Made by a program: the position numbers and the translations under genes. Positions 1 through 6,976 of a stretch of 26,428 bases of DNA are shown piece by piece. Under the pieces are notes generated by a model. The model saw nothing but the letters and a program-made list of their open reading frames with translations, was not told the DNA's origin and made no database searches. How positions within the stretch are numbered: the stretch's first letter is position 1; every line of letters begins with the position of its first letter. The stretch lies in IMG/VR virus record IMGVR_UViG_3300048928_000089, positions 1 to 26,428 of that record, one strand, 5' to 3'. Source of the DNA: a virus.

Positions 1-22
1 TCTAATCCGCTCCTTTTCGTTG

Positions 23-310
23 TTATACGTCGTAATCGTACGAACTAACTTCGCGAATCTCCTCGATCAATAACGTCCGTTCCCGCGTATTTACGTTGGC
101 ATATTCCGCCATGATCTCGCCGGTCAGCACGTCGTCGGGCGTCTTGGCTGCGATAACTACGCCGGTGACTTCGCCTGAACGCGCCAGGTCTGCGTAACGT
201 TCGAGAAGCGCGATGACGGCGGCCTGTGCGATTGACTCCGGTGATGGGCGCGGTACGAACGGGAGGACTTCGGCGAGTTGGCGCTGGTCATCCGTTTTGA
301 TTTCGCTCAT
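23..310 (-). CDS. Hypothetical protein, 95 aa
   Basis: I do not recognise this protein. It is acidic, with an alanine-rich helical stretch near residues 25-45, no membrane segment and no cysteines. It ends in an acidic/tyrosine tail (SYDYDV). The ATG at 310 lies 23 nt inside the end of the preceding gene, as expected for translationally coupled phage genes. Downstream, positions 1-22 carry another AAGGAG-type ribosome binding site, so a further gene on the same strand starts just outside the window. No function is proposed. Confidence 0.7.
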   Translation of the reverse strand: MSEIKTDDQRQLAEVLPFVPRPSPESIAQAAVIALLERYADLARSGEVTGVVIAAKTPDDVLTGEIMAEYANVNTRERTLLIEEIREVSSYDYDV

Positions 311-506
311 CTGCGATCACCACCATTCGTACGACTGCGGTTATTACCGCGCCTTCATTCATGTTATCCGTAATGAGTTCGCGGGTCCCTTCCTCAATCT
401 CGCGTACTCTTTCACTGCGTTGTTCATCCGTCATGGCTTCCCAATGGGCGTTATCTTCGTCACTCAACCGGTATTCCGCGTTTACTTTTACGGTCAGCTT
501 GCGCAT
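288..506 (-). CDS. Hypothetical protein, 72 aa
   Basis: An unrecognised small protein. It begins with a basic beta-like stretch (MRKLTVKVNAEY), followed by an acidic helix containing DEQRSERVREIEE, and ends in a hydrophobic strand (residues about 53-66). The ATG is preceded by AAAGGAGG with an 8-nt spacer, which makes the start secure. It begins 20 nt after the thyA stop and overlaps the next gene by 23 nt, so it is probably co-transcribed with thyA. Confidence 0.75.
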   Translation of the reverse strand: MRKLTVKVNAEYRLSDEDNAHWEAMTDEQRSERVREIEEGTRELITDNMNEGAVITAVVRMVVIADERNQNG

Positions 507-526
507 CTAGTTAACCTCCTTTCGTA

Positions 527-1336
527 TTAGACCGCGACCGGCGCTTTTATTCCCGGATGCGGATCGTAACCATCAAGCGTGATATCCTCGAATGTGAACG
601 CGTCGATATCGGTGATGTTCGGATTCAAGCGGAGTGTCGGCAACGGCCTGTACTCGCGGCCTAGCTGCGTCTCTACTTGCGTCAGATGATTCGTATAAAT
701 GTGCGCGTCGCCTAACGTATGGACGAACTCGCCAACTTCCAATCCGGTAACCTGCGCAATCATGTGCGTCAAAAGCGCGTAGCTTGCGATGTTAAACGGA
801 ACTCCGAGGAATACGTCAGCCGACCGCTGATACAATTGGCACGATAGCTTTCCGTTAGCTACGTAGAACTGAAACGCGAAGTGACACGGTGGGAGCGCCA
901 TATGAGGGAGCTCTCCGACATTCCACGCGGATACGATTAAACGGCGGCTATCCGGATTTGTGCGTATTTGTTCGATGACATCCGCTATCTGATCAATCTC
1001 GCTGTAACCGTTGTAGTCATCCGCGGTTTCAATCCAGTGCCGCCATTGCCTGCCGTAAACAGGACCAAGTTCACCGTAATCATCCGCCCATTCATCCCAT
1101 ATACTTACGCCATTTTCACGCAAGTAACGAACGTTCGTATTCCCACTCAGGAACCAGAGAAGTTCATGCGCAACCGATCGCCAGTGAACGCGTTTAGTCG
1201 TCATCAGCGGGAACCCTTCCGCGAGGTTAAAGCGCATTTGATATCCGAAAGTGGATAACGTTCCTGTTCCTGTGCGATCCGATTTCTCAACGCCGTTAGC
1301 GATAATATGTCGGAGTAGATCGTGGTATTGTTTCAA
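527..1336 (-). CDS. thyA: Thymidylate synthase
   Basis: Folate-dependent thymidylate synthase (ThyA type), which methylates dUMP to dTMP using methylene-tetrahydrofolate. At 269 aa it has the usual length of the family. Visible signatures are [10 protein letters not shown] (20-29, phosphate-binding arginine), the catalytic PPCHF with Cys151, [16 protein letters not shown] (168-182) with the dUMP-contacting Arg/Ser/Asp, and the YDPHP and carboxy-terminal APVAV tail. The start is TTG, supported by AAAGGATG about 8 nt upstream, and it overlaps the stop of the preceding 41-aa gene (TTGA). It belongs with NrdIEF and the MazG-like protein in the dNTP-supply set. No intron or inserted endonuclease interrupts it, although thyA is a common intron host in Bacillus phages. 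Confidence 0.97.
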   Translation of the reverse strand: MKQYHDLLRHIIANGVEKSDRTGTGTLSTFGYQMRFNLAEGFPLMTTKRVHWRSVAHELLWFLSGNTNVRYLRENGVSIWDEWADDYGELGPVYGRQWRHWIETADDYNGYSEIDQIADVIEQIRTNPDSRRLIVSAWNVGELPHMALPPCHFAFQFYVANGKLSCQLYQRSADVFLGVPFNIASYALLTHMIAQVTGLEVGEFVHTLGDAHIYTNHLTQVETQLGREYRPLPTLRLNPNITDIDAFTFEDITLDGYDPHPGIKAPVAV

Positions 1337-1458
1337 TTCGCGTCATCCTTTCGGTGATAATGTTTGTGAATCGTAATTACGTTGAATCCGTGAAAAGCAA
1401 GCGCAATAGCGATACCGAACGAGATAACCAGTGCGGGAAGCGCTAAAAATGGGCTCAT
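1333..1458 (-). CDS. Small membrane peptide, 41 aa
   Basis: A short gene starting at ATG 1458 with a ribosome binding site AGGAG 10 nt upstream. It encodes one hydrophobic segment (residues about 4-22, rich in L, A, I and V) followed by a histidine-rich basic tail (HKHYHRKDD), predicting a single-pass membrane peptide. Its stop overlaps the TTG start of thyA by 2 nt, so it is translationally coupled to thyA. Function is unknown. The good ribosome binding site and tight junctions on both sides make a real gene likely despite its size. Confidence 0.6.
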   Translation of the reverse strand: MSPFLALPALVISFGIAIALAFHGFNVITIHKHYHRKDDAN

Positions 1459-1472
1459 ACTTACGTCAACTC

Positions 1473-1559
1473 CTATCGTATAATCGTCCGGATCAGCACA
1501 CCGACCCAAAACGTCGTACAGTAAGCGGTGATGATTGCGTAGGTATAACGTTTAGTCAA
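1473..1559 (-). CDS. Possible 28-aa hydrophobic peptide
   Basis: A TTG-initiated frame with AAGGAG and a 9-11 nt spacer. It encodes 28 residues with a hydrophobic middle (AIITAY...FWVGVLI). It fills the space between the 73-aa and 41-aa membrane peptide genes and leaves 14 nt before the next ATG. The position and ribosome binding site argue for a real gene. The length, and the lack of anything recognisable, keep confidence low. Confidence 0.35.
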   Translation of the reverse strand: MTKRYTYAIITAYCTTFWVGVLIRTIIR

Positions 1560-1573
1560 ATTGCGTTCACTCC

Positions 1574-1795
1574 TTAGCGTCTAGCCTTACGTTTCTCTGC
1601 GATTTCTTTCTGCGCCTGTTCAAACATAAAGTCGCGGAACAACTCCCGTAGTTTCTTAGCGACAAGGTAGCGTTCAATAAACCACGCGTATAGATGTACG
1701 ATCCCAGCGCCTGCGAGCAGTATTAGCGTGACTAATCCAGCGACTCCTAGCGCGATGACTGCGTGATATGCGAAAGCTTGGATTAACGGATTCAT
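1574..1795 (-). CDS. Small membrane protein, 73 aa
   Basis: One long hydrophobic helix (residues about 10-38) is followed by an amphipathic, strongly basic tail ending KRKARR. This fits a single-pass (or hairpin) inner-membrane protein with a cytoplasmic positive end. Its ATG overlaps the stop of the MazG-like gene by 4 nt (ATGA), so it is translated by coupling. Function is unknown. It is one of several tiny membrane proteins in this operon. Confidence 0.7.
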   Translation of the reverse strand: MNPLIQAFAYHAVIALGVAGLVTLILLAGAGIVHLYAWFIERYLVAKKLRELFRDFMFEQAQKEIAEKRKARR

Positions 1796-2193
1796 GCCGC
1801 GACCACCTCACTCATCTGACGCTCAATCTCCGCCTGCAGTAACGGTTCCGGCCGGATAAACGTCGGCGGCTTAACGACCTTATTCGTAATCGGATCGTAA
1901 TGTACCGTACCGTCCGGCCACACCTTCGACATGTTCGCGTCATGTACGATATCAAACAGCGCGGCAGGCTTAACGCCGATTTCTACGAGAGTGCCAAGCG
2001 CCAAGTAGATAAGATCGATCATCGCGTCCGCCTGGTCGACGACCGTTTCCGCTTCGTCAAATTCGTTCAACTCTTCGGACATATACAGATAGCGTTCCGT
2101 ACGACGTTGCGCCGACATAACTACGGGCTTATCCGCGTGAGGTACGCCGAACTTATCGTGAAACTCGCGCACCATTTCGTGTTGTTCGTTCAC
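1792..2193 (-). CDS. MazG/PRA-PH-like nucleotide pyrophosphohydrolase
   Basis: 133-aa all-alpha nucleotide pyrophosphohydrolase of the MazG/phosphoribosyl-ATP pyrophosphohydrolase type. The metal-binding signature is EELNE (Glu40, Glu41, Glu44) followed by DQADAMID (Asp53, Asp56, Asp60), and then the phage-typical VHDANMSKVWPDG segment (residues 83-95). In phages such enzymes hydrolyse NTPs or dNTPs to monophosphates (dUTP/dCTP pools, or (p)ppGpp-related roles); the substrate here cannot be told. The start is GTG with GAGGAGG upstream, directly abutting the stop of the 49-aa gene. Sitting next to thyA, a role in dUMP supply or pool cleaning is plausible, but that is inference. Confidence 0.85.
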   Translation of the reverse strand: MNEQHEMVREFHDKFGVPHADKPVVMSAQRRTERYLYMSEELNEFDEAETVVDQADAMIDLIYLALGTLVEIGVKPAALFDIVHDANMSKVWPDGTVHYDPITNKVVKPPTFIRPEPLLQAEIERQMSEVVAA

Positions 2194-2343
2194 TTACTCA
2201 CCCTCCTCCTCGTCCATCAATTCCCACGCGTATTCATAACCGACCCAATTGTCAACGCCAGCCGCTTCTAGCGCGCCAAGAAATTCGCTATCTCGTACCA
2301 AGCGCTCATACTCCGACTTTGCGATAGTTACCGTTTCTTCCAT
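2194..2343 (-). CDS. Small acidic hypothetical protein, 49 aa
   Basis: A short acidic protein beginning METV-type (MEETVTIAKSEYERL) and ending with a run of glutamates. AAGGAG lies 8 nt before the ATG, and the stop codon directly touches the GTG of the MazG-like gene. It resembles the many small phage proteins with an SEYERL...DSEFLGALEAAGVDNW pattern, but I cannot assign a function. It has no membrane segment and no cysteines. Confidence 0.65.
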   Translation of the reverse strand: MEETVTIAKSEYERLVRDSEFLGALEAAGVDNWVGYEYAWELMDEEEGE

Positions 2344-2370
2344 GCGATCACTCCTTCGTTAAATTAAGTT

Positions 2371-2517
2371 TCACATCAACGTGTACACTACGACCAACCC
2401 CGCAACCACTATCGCTATCGCCGCCCAATCACGCGCAGCCTGTTCGCGTTCAATGCGTACCGCTGACGCTGTATTAACGGTGTAGCCGGTCGGCGTGCGT
2501 TCGAGTTTATACGCCAT
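2371..2517 (-). CDS. Small membrane protein, 48 aa
   Basis: 48 residues with a polar, basic amino end (MAYKLERTPTGY) and one hydrophobic helix at residues about 31-47, ending near the membrane edge. It is predicted to be a carboxy-terminally anchored membrane peptide. The ribosome binding site GGAGG is 12 nt upstream, within the end of the methyltransferase gene, which it overlaps by 11 nt. Function is unknown. Confidence 0.55.
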   Translation of the reverse strand: MAYKLERTPTGYTVNTASAVRIEREQAARDWAAIAIVVAGLVVVYTLM

Positions 2518-2998
2518 AGTCTTCGCCCCCTCCGCGCTCCTTCATGAATACGAGCCAATGCGTCTTACTCCGGCGATTTCCGAATAGCGGAGTCTTTCCA
2601 ATGGCGCGCATCACTTCGCGTAAATTAACCTGATCCTCGTTCCATTTAAATATGAGTGTTCCGTTTGGCTTGAGGACGCGCATACACTCATCGAAGCCGG
2701 CTTTAATGTCTCGTGGCCAGTCAGGCCCAAGCTTGCCGTATTTCTTTGCCAACCAAGAACCGTCTCCCGCCCGCAACAAATGCGGAGGATCGAATACTAC
2801 TAAGTAAAAAGATTCATCTGCAAATGGCATGTCTTTGAAATCCGCCACTACATCCGGGCTCACACGCAGGCTCCGTCCGTCGCTCAACTTTTCGTCAACT
2901 TCGCGAATATCCATAAAGACGGCGTCCGGATTCTCTTTGTCAAACCAAAACATCCGGCTTCCGCAGCATGCGTCTAATACTCGTTCTATATCAACCAT
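2507..2998 (-). CDS. SAM-dependent methyltransferase (DPPH type)
   Basis: 163-aa class I S-adenosylmethionine methyltransferase. Motif I is LDACCGS (8-14), followed by an acidic strand end (VFMDIRE, 27-33) that would bind the ribose. Motif IV is FDPPH (69-73), a DPPY-like motif typical of amino-methyltransferases acting on adenine, cytosine or glutamine. A strand-forming LKPNGTLIFKWN segment follows. Small enzymes of this type are common in Bacillota phages and are usually assumed to methylate phage DNA, but no target-recognition domain is visible. The ATG immediately follows AAAGGGG with almost no spacer, so the true start may lie a few codons downstream. No restriction endonuclease is adjacent. 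Confidence 0.85.
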   Translation of the reverse strand: MVDIERVLDACCGSRMFWFDKENPDAVFMDIREVDEKLSDGRSLRVSPDVVADFKDMPFADESFYLVVFDPPHLLRAGDGSWLAKKYGKLGPDWPRDIKAGFDECMRVLKPNGTLIFKWNEDQVNLREVMRAIGKTPLFGNRRSKTHWLVFMKERGGGEDYGV

Positions 2999-3010
2999 CC
3001 CCTTTCGTAT

Positions 3011-3664
3011 TCACCACGTCAATTTATCCGCATGTGTCGCAATCTGACCGCGGAAGTTAACGGTTAATTCGCATACATTTACGTAGGGCTCCGTCCGGAA
3101 GTGCTCGATGTACGGAACGAATCCGGATTTCTTCGGATCGGGCAAATCGCATTGGCCGGCGTGACCTTCGACAATAACGGTGCAGTCGTCGTGTAAACGC
3201 GTTAATACTTTTTTGAGCTCACCGCGTGTAAAGTTCTGCGCCTCCGAAATGATTACCGTTTTCCCTTTTACGTTGGAGCCGCGGACATAAACGTGAGATT
3301 TCGGATAAACCCAAACGTCGCCGCGCTTCTGAGCTTCGATGTTCTCTTCGTTGAATATCGCTTTGCGCGGGTCTTCGCCGATTTCATACAGCGCGTCTTC
3401 TAGCGGAGTGAAGTAAACGGACTCTTTCGCTTTGACTCCGCCGGGCAGAAAGCCCATGCGCTTCTCTTCGACCGGACTGATTACGTAGACGAGCGGCTTA
3501 CCGAGAAGCTTTGCGACCGCGACGGCCATCGTAGTCTTACCGGTTCCTGCCGCGGCGTTAACGAACGTGATGCGGTTATCGAAAATGCTATCGACATATG
3601 TGCGTTGCTCAGGCGTTAACTTTTCGCGGAATCCGAAGAACATCGTATCTTTGGGTAGCGGCAT
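3011..3664 (-). CDS. phoH: PhoH-like ATPase
   Basis: 217-aa PhoH-family P-loop ATPase. Walker A is AAAGTGKTT (37-45) and Walker B is VIISEAQN (137-144), where the usual aspartate of DEAQN is replaced by Ser, leaving Glu141. Further family features are the SPVEEKRMGFLPG loop and the EGHAGQCDLPD segment. PhoH proteins are frequent in phages and have been linked to RNA metabolism or phosphate stress; the role here is unknown. The ATG has AAGGAGG with a 9-nt spacer. It lies in the transcription unit started at 4.93 kb, followed by the methyltransferase gene 12 nt downstream. Confidence 0.93.
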   Translation of the reverse strand: MPLPKDTMFFGFREKLTPEQRTYVDSIFDNRITFVNAAAGTGKTTMAVAVAKLLGKPLVYVISPVEEKRMGFLPGGVKAKESVYFTPLEDALYEIGEDPRKAIFNEENIEAQKRGDVWVYPKSHVYVRGSNVKGKTVIISEAQNFTRGELKKVLTRLHDDCTVIVEGHAGQCDLPDPKKSGFVPYIEHFRTEPYVNVCELTVNFRGQIATHADKLTW

Positions 3665-3684
3665 GGCTTGCGGCCTCCTTAGCG

Positions 3685-3822
3685 TTATTTGTCACCGAGA
3701 TTCCACGTCAGCAACGCGGCACAGAAGCACGCGCATACTACGGTGATAGCTCCTACGTCAACACCTGCGATTGTTAGTATCGCAACGAATACCCACCAAA
3801 GCGCTAATAAACGCATAATCAT
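3685..3822 (-). CDS. Small two-helix membrane protein, 45 aa
   Basis: 45 residues, almost entirely hydrophobic. A first helix (about 4-19, ALWWVFVAILTI) is followed by a short GVDVGA turn and a second helix containing three cysteines (VVCACFCAALL). It would be a membrane hairpin. The ATG has GAGGAGG upstream and overlaps the stop of the preceding 52-aa gene by ATGA. Function is unknown. Confidence 0.6.
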   Translation of the reverse strand: MIMRLLALWWVFVAILTIAGVDVGAITVVCACFCAALLTWNLGDK

Positions 3823-3977
3823 TCACCCACCTCCTCGATTACGATTTGACTCGCGCCGACCTCACGCAAGCTAATATCCGTTGTTAAACGCTGTCCTTCC
3901 GGTCGCCATACGAGAATTTGAGCATCTCCCGGGAGCGGTGAGCGTATGAGCGCGGTAACTAATTCGTCTTTGGTCAC
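3819..3977 (-). CDS. Small hypothetical protein, 52 aa
   Basis: 52-residue soluble protein with alternating beta-like strands (AQILVWRP, QIVIEEVGE). The start is GTG at 3977, overlapping the last codons of the 303-aa gene by 4 nt, and its own stop overlaps the next ATG (ATGA). It is flanked on both sides by coupling overlaps, which is the main evidence that it is translated. I see no similarity to a known family. Confidence 0.6.
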   Translation of the reverse strand: MTKDELVTALIRSPLPGDAQILVWRPEGQRLTTDISLREVGASQIVIEEVGE

Positions 3978-4885
3978 GCGGCCTCACCGCCCTTAGCGCT
4001 CTCTTCTTCCGCGTAGACTGCGTCGGTGTCGTCGATGATTGCGAAAGTGCTTGCGTAGTCCCAATATCCGGTACTGAACCAGTAGCCATCCGTTATCGTT
4101 TCGTGCCTTCTCGTAATCGTACGAATACCATCATCGTACGGATGTGACTTACGCTTAACGACCGTTCCCGAGACTGCCTTCTCCGGCTTCGGCGCATTCA
4201 CAAACTCCGGTGTCAACGCCAGGCCGAGCGCACGTTCAGCCGCGATTGCCTTGCCGATGTCTGCGTTGAATACGTCGTCTGGCGCGCACTTTGCGATACC
4301 TACTGCGTCGGGCTTCCCGCTAGTGGTCGATCTCTTACGTACCAGCGCAACAACCGTACGCTTATCGCGATTAACTACGAACTCGATTCGATAGAACTCG
4401 GCGGCAAACGGTCCTTGGGGTAACCTTGCGGCCAAAGAGCGTCCGACCCGCTCCAACTCCGCAACCCTTTCGCGAGCCATTTCGATAACCTTGGCGCGTG
4501 TTAACGAGGCTGGCTGCGGATCATTAACGTTCGGCTCCGCTTCCTCCGCGCTATCAACCGGATCAACCTCCGCCAAGTAGCTGCGTACGGCGGCGGCATT
4601 GTCGCGGATGAATTGCGCGAAGAGGTCCGGGAGAGTTGCGGATGTTGGCGCGATAGGTTCGAGGACTACGTATTCGTAATCGTAAACCCACGCAGTTCCG
4701 CCTTTAACCCAGTCGCGGTCAATGTAAATACTACTCGGGGTGTCGCGTTTGGTAGCCGTTACGATATCGCCGTTAACGTAAGCTGGCGGCTCGCCTGCGT
4801 AACCTGCGTTAACGATCTTGATGCGCTCACCTGCGTTGGCTTTGCGGGAAACTTCGTTGTATTGCGGTTGAGTTGCGTTGGACAT
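3974..4885 (-). CDS. SH3-like barrel protein, paralogue of the six-repeat protein
   Basis: 303 aa. Residues about 10-78 form a barrel-like module with GERIKIV near its start and EYVVLEP at its end. The same two motifs, in the same order and at similar spacing, bound the third module of the 487-aa protein at 14857-16320, so the two share a domain. The middle (about 128-225) contains a segment GIAKCAPDDVFNADIGKAIA, a pattern I associate with Bacillus phage proteins of unknown function. The last 60 residues are tryptophan/tyrosine rich (GYWFSTGYWDY). The ATG has CGGAG about 9 nt upstream. It is the first gene of the transcription unit that begins just after the nrd terminator, behind the conserved 44-bp promoter block. 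Function is unknown; nucleic-acid or protein binding by the barrel is only a guess. Confidence 0.75.
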   Translation of the reverse strand: MSNATQPQYNEVSRKANAGERIKIVNAGYAGEPPAYVNGDIVTATKRDTPSSIYIDRDWVKGGTAWVYDYEYVVLEPIAPTSATLPDLFAQFIRDNAAAVRSYLAEVDPVDSAEEAEPNVNDPQPASLTRAKVIEMARERVAELERVGRSLAARLPQGPFAAEFYRIEFVVNRDKRTVVALVRKRSTTSGKPDAVGIAKCAPDDVFNADIGKAIAAERALGLALTPEFVNAPKPEKAVSGTVVKRKSHPYDDGIRTITRRHETITDGYWFSTGYWDYASTFAIIDDTDAVYAEEESAKGGEAA

Positions 4886-4930
4886 CGTATCATCTCCGTT
4901 TCGATTAGTGAGGCGCTGTGTTGTTTGCGC

Positions 4931-4974
4931 CTTATACTACCTTGTTGCCGGTCGCACGCGTTTCGCACACTTTT
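4931..4974 (-). promoter_or_regulatory. Conserved 44-bp promoter-like block, copy A
   Basis: Read on the minus strand: AAAAGTGTGCGAAAC, 6 variable bases, GACCGGCAACA, 2 variable bases, GTAGTATAAG. The same arrangement, 37 of 44 bases identical, occurs at 19703-19746 upstream of the sigma-like gene, and nowhere else in the window. The last element offers a -10-like TATAAG. The position 17 nt upstream, where a -35 box should be, is the variable 6-mer, so this is not an ordinary sigma-A promoter. It lies between the nrd terminator and the 303-aa gene, leaving a leader of about 45 nt. It is either a phage-specific promoter or an operator. Confidence 0.7.
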
Positions 4975-4989
4975 GCGTAAATAAAAACA

Positions 4990-5024
4990 AAAAAATAACG
5001 GAGCAGCCCGAAGGCCCTCCGTTA
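4990..5024 (-). terminator. Intrinsic terminator of the nrd operon
   Basis: On the minus strand TAACGGAG pairs with CTCCGTTA. Inside this GGCC pairs with GGCT around a TTCG tetraloop, with a single G bulge. A run of seven T follows immediately. It starts 9 nt after the nrdF stop. This is a textbook factor-independent terminator and the only convincing one in the window. Confidence 0.93.
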
Positions 5025-5032
5025 GTGTCCGT

Positions 5033-5995
5033 TTATACCGCGAAATCCGCGTCAGTAAGCGGTACGATATTGACCGCCTTCTGATATCCGTTGCCCTTCT
5101 TCGAGAAGAAATCGTGTATCTTCGTCTGCGTATTGATCCCGTTAAGCACGATCGGATTGATATCCTCGTCAGGAAAATGCGTAGGCCGGCCGAGGTTCAT
5201 TAGCGCGCGGTTAAAGTTATAGCGCAGGAACCGCAGCACGTCTTCCTCAAGCCCGATCGGCGCGTATAAATCAACGGTGTAGCCCGCCTCGTTATCGTAG
5301 AGTCTCCGCAATAACGTCGCTACCTCACGGTCAAGCTCCGCCTGAGTTTCCGCAGGCAGCTCCGCATATACTTCGCGCGCTAATGTTCCGATATACTGAC
5401 CGTGTACCGCTTCATCCCGCATGATCAAATCGATAATCTCGCCGCTGGCCGTCATCTTGCCGCGTCCTGCGAGTAATAGCGGATAATAGAATCCGGAATA
5501 GAACAGCGCGGACTCAAGGAATACCGACGCAACCATCGCCATGTATAAGCGCTCGGGCGACGTAATGGAACGGTAATATCCGCTGATGATCTCGCCCTTA
5601 CGTCGCAGGAACGGATTGGCAACGGTCCATTCGAATACGCGGTCAGATTCCTCCGTTGAGGTAAGCGTTGCGAAGATTGCGCTATAGGATTTCGCGTGGA
5701 TGTGCTCCATCATGCCCATGAACGATAAGACCGCCTTCTTCTGCGCGGATTCTACGTGCTGCATAATTAACGGCATCCCTTCGGAACCTTGCTCCGTATC
5801 CAGGAACGTTAGGCCGCCGAGCACCTTCTTATATACGTCGCGCTCCGTATCACTCAGCGCCATCCACGCCATCTTATCGTCATCGAGCGGGATTTCATGT
5901 TCGCGCCAAATCTGCATAAAGTTCTGATCGAGGAAATCCTCGGAGTAGTCATCGTCAGGTCGGTTCCAGTTAACAGCGCGGATAATGTTCGTCAT
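5033..5995 (-). CDS. nrdF: Class Ib ribonucleotide reductase, beta subunit
   Basis: 320-aa radical-generating small subunit of aerobic class Ib ribonucleotide reductase, which provides the tyrosyl radical for NrdE. The dimetal ligands can be read off: Asp66 (FLDTEQ), Glu97 and His100 (MMEHIH), Glu161 (VFLES), Glu195 and His198 (RDEAVHG). Tyr104 in HAKSYS sits at the radical tyrosine position. The FLRRKGEIISGYY segment is typical of NrdF. The start is ATG with AAGGGAG upstream, 18 nt after the nrdE stop. It is the last gene of nrdI-nrdE-nrdF, followed by the terminator at 4990-5024. Class Ib enzymes use a manganese cofactor assembled with NrdI, which is also encoded here. No intron interrupts this gene, whereas SPbeta carries introns in both nrdE and nrdF. 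Confidence 0.96.
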   Translation of the reverse strand: MTNIIRAVNWNRPDDDYSEDFLDQNFMQIWREHEIPLDDDKMAWMALSDTERDVYKKVLGGLTFLDTEQGSEGMPLIMQHVESAQKKAVLSFMGMMEHIHAKSYSAIFATLTSTEESDRVFEWTVANPFLRRKGEIISGYYRSITSPERLYMAMVASVFLESALFYSGFYYPLLLAGRGKMTASGEIIDLIMRDEAVHGQYIGTLAREVYAELPAETQAELDREVATLLRRLYDNEAGYTVDLYAPIGLEEDVLRFLRYNFNRALMNLGRPTHFPDEDINPIVLNGINTQTKIHDFFSKKGNGYQKAVNIVPLTDADFAV

Positions 5996-6013
5996 ATATT
6001 CGTCTCCCTTCGA

Positions 6014-6976
6014 TTAGACAGCGCAAGATGTGCATTCAGCTACGGACAGCAATTTGTTACGCGTATAGTACAGCGACTTAAGGCCGAGTTTATGCGCGTA
6101 CAGGTAATAACGGACGAGCTCGTTAGTCGGCGTTTTCGAGTCTACGTAAAGGATCGTCGATATCCCTTGGTCAACGTGGCGCTGAATTGTCGCAACCATT
6201 TCGAGAATCTTGCGTTGATCCATATTGAACGCGCTGGTATACGAAATCATGTTATCGCGCGCCAGGAACGGAGCCGGATAATATGTCGTCGAGTTTCCGT
6301 ATGTCCGCGTCTCCATTACGTCTGAGATCGGCAATACGGAGCTCGTTGCGTTTTGCACGTACGAGATGCTTTGCGTAGGTGCGATCGCAAGTCTATACGC
6401 GTGCCACAAACCGTATTGCTCAACTTCCGCCGCCAAGCGTTCCCACAAGTCCGGACCTGGCAACTCAATACCTGCAGCCGCGAATAGATCCGCTATTTTT
6501 TCGAACTTCGGACGGAAGTCATTTTCGATATACTGCGTAAAGTACTCGCCATTTGCGTAGTCCGAACGATCGAATCCGTAGAACGTACCGCCGCGCTCCT
6601 TAGCGATCTGCATCGACCGTTCAATCGAATAGTAGTTAATCGCGGCGAAGAATGCGTCGGCAAAGTCGCGTCCGATTTCGGATTGATACGAGATACGGTT
6701 CTTCATCAAGTATCCGTGGAGGTTCATTGCGCCGAGTCCTACGCTATGCATCAAATCGTTGGCCTTGCGGACGCCTGGCGCATTCTCAATCGCGGTCATA
6801 TCGGATACGGCGGTCAACGAGTCCATTGCGGAATGAACTGCGCGGCGAAGGTCTCCGGATGCCATTGCGGTAACGATATTTAATGACGCGAGATTACACG
6901 AGATATCGAGGCCGATTTCGTCAGGCTGTCCGTAGTCGTTGATAACGCTGGTTTCTTGTAATTGGAATATTTCGGT
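6014..6976 (-). CDS. nrdE: Ribonucleotide reductase alpha subunit, exon 2
   Basis: Carboxy-terminal 320 codons of NrdE, read as ACC-GAA-ATA (Thr379-Glu380-Ile381) directly after the intron. Glu380 is the active-site glutamate of the N-x-C-x-E motif, and Cys405 (LDISCNL) is the second redox cysteine. The PTQSISYVQN loop, the radical-transfer tyrosine pair (SLYYTRN) and the carboxy-terminal CTSC tail cysteines, which are re-reduced by thioredoxin-like donors, are all present. Joined to exon 1 it gives a 698-aa protein, the normal NrdE length. No stop or frameshift is seen. An internal ATG at 6865 could be mistaken for the start of a separate gene, but the frame is open and conserved back to the intron. 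Confidence 0.95.
   Translation of the reverse strand, partial: TEIFQLQETSVINDYGQPDEIGLDISCNLASLNIVTAMASGDLRRAVHSAMDSLTAVSDMTAIENAPGVRKANDLMHSVGLGAMNLHGYLMKNRISYQSEIGRDFADAFFAAINYYSIERSMQIAKERGGTFYGFDRSDYANGEYFTQYIENDFRPKFEKIADLFAAAGIELPGPDLWERLAAEVEQYGLWHAYRLAIAPTQSISYVQNATSSVLPISDVMETRTYGNSTTYYPAPFLARDNMISYTSAFNMDQRKILEMVATIQRHVDQGISTILYVDSKTPTNELVRYYLYAHKLGLKSLYYTRNKLLSVAECTSCAV

Noticed and set aside
6014-6865. Separate 283-aa ribonucleotide reductase gene starting at ATG 6865
   Set aside because: The frame continues with conserved NrdE sequence to the intron border at 6976, so this is exon 2 and not an independent gene.
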